Shown here piece after piece: positions 63,198-64,000 of a stretch of DNA of 64,000 nucleotides (positions are counted from its first letter, which is position 1; each line of letters begins with the position of its first letter). Position numbers and translations under genes: made by a program. Under the pieces are notes generated by a model. It saw only the letters and a list, made by a program, of their open reading frames with translations, was not told the DNA's origin and made no database searches. Source of the stretch: an uncultured candidate division Zixibacteria bacterium (GTDB taxonomy: Bacteria > Zixibacteria > MSB-5A5 > SM1-73); NCBI GenBank assembly GCA_903908285.1, contig CAIVRH010000046.1, forward strand, positions 35,269 through 99,268, in the 5' to 3' direction.

Positions 63198-63627
63198 ATT
63201 GAAACCGCATAGAACGTCAAGGGAAGAGATCGCAAATCTACTCAAGCTGGTAAAGCGGGACATAAAAGACGCCAAAGTAAGCGGTCTTTCCTCCGACAGA
63301 AAATTTGCCACTGCCTACAATGCGGTTCTTCAATCCGCTACTATCTTTCTATACTGCGAAGGATATAGAACTTCCGGCATGGGGCGTCACTTTATTGTGT
63401 TTGAGGCAATGAAAAAGATTTTGGGCAAGGAATATTTTGAATTGGCGGATTATTTTGATTCTTGCAGATCCCAAAGAAACGTAACCGATTATAGTTATCC
63501 GGGTGAAATCTCCGAAGCAGAAGCAATTGAATTAATTCAAGAAACGGAAAATTTTCTAAAGGTAGTTCTGCATTGGCTCAAAACAAATCATCCTAATCTA
63601 TTGGCGAGTGATTATACCAACAAATGA
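63166..63627 (+). CDS. HEPN-domain protein (toxin partner)
   Basis: 153 residues from the ATG at 63166; ATG 63160 and TTG 63154 are alternatives. An all-helical HEPN protein with LKLVKRDIKDAKVSG, FATAYNAVLQSATIFLYCEGYR, and the active-site region CRSQRNVTDYSYPGEIS. The canonical RxxxxH is here a RNxxxY-type variant (RNVTDY), seen in some HEPN branches, so RNase activity is likely but not certain. It is translationally coupled to the MNT gene. Confidence 0.82.
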   Translation: MSLKELLNQDKLKPHRTSREEIANLLKLVKRDIKDAKVSGLSSDRKFATAYNAVLQSATIFLYCEGYRTSGMGRHFIVFEAMKKILGKEYFELADYFDSCRSQRNVTDYSYPGEISEAEAIELIQETENFLKVVLHWLKTNHPNLLASDYTNK

Positions 63628-63643
63628 CATGCGAGATAGTCGC

Positions 63644-63705
63644 AACCCATGCGCGGAAGCGATCTATCAGGGGTTGGTTAATTTCTTGGAAAATGTTAAG
63701 GAATA
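63644..63705 (+). repeat. Duplicate of the amidase gene 3' end
   Basis: 62 bp matching 62471-62532 with about five differences. It keeps the frame CAEAIYQGLVNFLENVKE and ends in TAA instead of TGA. Together the two copies bracket the MNT-HEPN module. Confidence 0.92.
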
Positions 63706-64000
63706 ATCCAATTTATAATATTATACAAGTTAGATTTTCGGACTTGTTCCAAAATCATACCTACATTAAGTTATTCATCTTGAAACTAAGAATTTCACGA
63801 AATTCTATTTGACAAAAGGCCTAAAATCATTTATTATACCATAGGATTATAGATCATTGCTTGGTTTAAAATATCGAAGGTTACCTTGAAAGTGCTTATA
63901 GTTTTTTGGGTTAATGGTAAAAACGTGTTGGTTTTTTGTGGTTGATAATAATTGAGACATACCATACGAGATAAGCTTCTCTTCTCAATTTAGATAAACC
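63706..64000. other. Right end of window without gene
   Basis: No reading frame of note. It contains the promoter listed at 63809-63837. Confidence 0.5.
63809..63837 (+). promoter_or_regulatory. Strong sigma-70-type promoter facing out of the window
   Basis: TTGACA (63809-63814), a 17-nt spacer, TATTAT (63832-63837). No start codon with a ribosome site follows within the 160 bp left. Confidence 0.7.

Noticed and set aside
63624..63812. 62-codon frame at the right end
   Set aside because: It starts inside the duplicated amidase tail in another frame and has no ribosome site.

Overview
The window looks like a piece of an uncultured, Gram-negative, diderm bacterium of the Fibrobacteres-Chlorobi-Bacteroidetes (FCB) type. 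The family mix recalls candidate phyla such as Zixibacteria, but no rRNA or other phylogenetic marker settles this. Supporting signs are PorV/PorQ-like outer-membrane barrels, giant secreted Ig-like proteins with a FlgD/T9SS-like C-terminal module, type I dockerin tails on secreted proteins, a Wzi-like capsule protein, an exosortase H pair, and intergenic spaces crowded with short palindromic and heptad repeats.

Layout. 1-9 kb: a partial GGDEF diguanylate cyclase, a ThuA-like lipoprotein, a UbiA-family prenyltransferase, a DUF362 protein, a cysteine hydrolase, and exosortase H with its associated membrane protein. 8.9-11.6 kb: a small secreted protein and a TPR-fused sigma-54 activator. 12.3-26.1 kb: surface and secretion block on the minus strand (PorV-like barrel, a 2,866-residue Ig-repeat protein, a 946-residue beta-propeller/dockerin protein). 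26.5-28.0 kb: small membrane protein, YraN, RNase HII. 28.0-31.9 kb: dTDP-L-rhamnose genes (rmlD, rmlB, rmlC-like, rmlA). 31.9-36.1 kb: housekeeping minus-strand block (lipoprotein, L25/Ctc, Prs, tRNA-Gln, SpoVG, IspE). 36.4-41.9 kb: surface polysaccharide genes (Wzi, nucleotide-sugar dehydrogenase, GDP-6-deoxyhexose reductase, Gmd). 42-53.8 kb: four-helix-bundle gene with an in-frame stop, membrane protein, a dockerin paralogue of the giant protein, a CRP/PAS/ATPase sensor, MFS transporter, a three-repeat secreted protein, and ArsM.

53.8-58.0 kb is an accessory island seeded on an intact tRNA-Ser(GCU). Two different GIY-YIG nuclease genes, partial copies of both, and two extra copies of the tRNA 3' end alternate with cargo: a membrane protein and an OLD-like ATPase with a possible TOPRIM-like C-terminus. 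It ends with a truncated BRO-N gene. 58.8-63.7 kb holds a TOBE/molbindin protein, a dipeptide epimerase, an N-acetylmuramoyl-L-alanine amidase, and a wHTH-MNT/HEPN toxin-antitoxin pair flanked by a duplicated amidase 3' end.

How it works together: the rml, gmd, dehydrogenase and Wzi genes point to a deoxysugar-rich cell-surface polysaccharide. The PorV-like and FlgD-tailed proteins point to T9SS-like export of very large surface proteins. The most unusual parts are the tRNA-Ser/GIY-YIG array with its ATPase and membrane-protein cargo, the duplication scar around the toxin-antitoxin module, and several structured intergenic repeat families, two of which show base-pair-preserving changes between copies.
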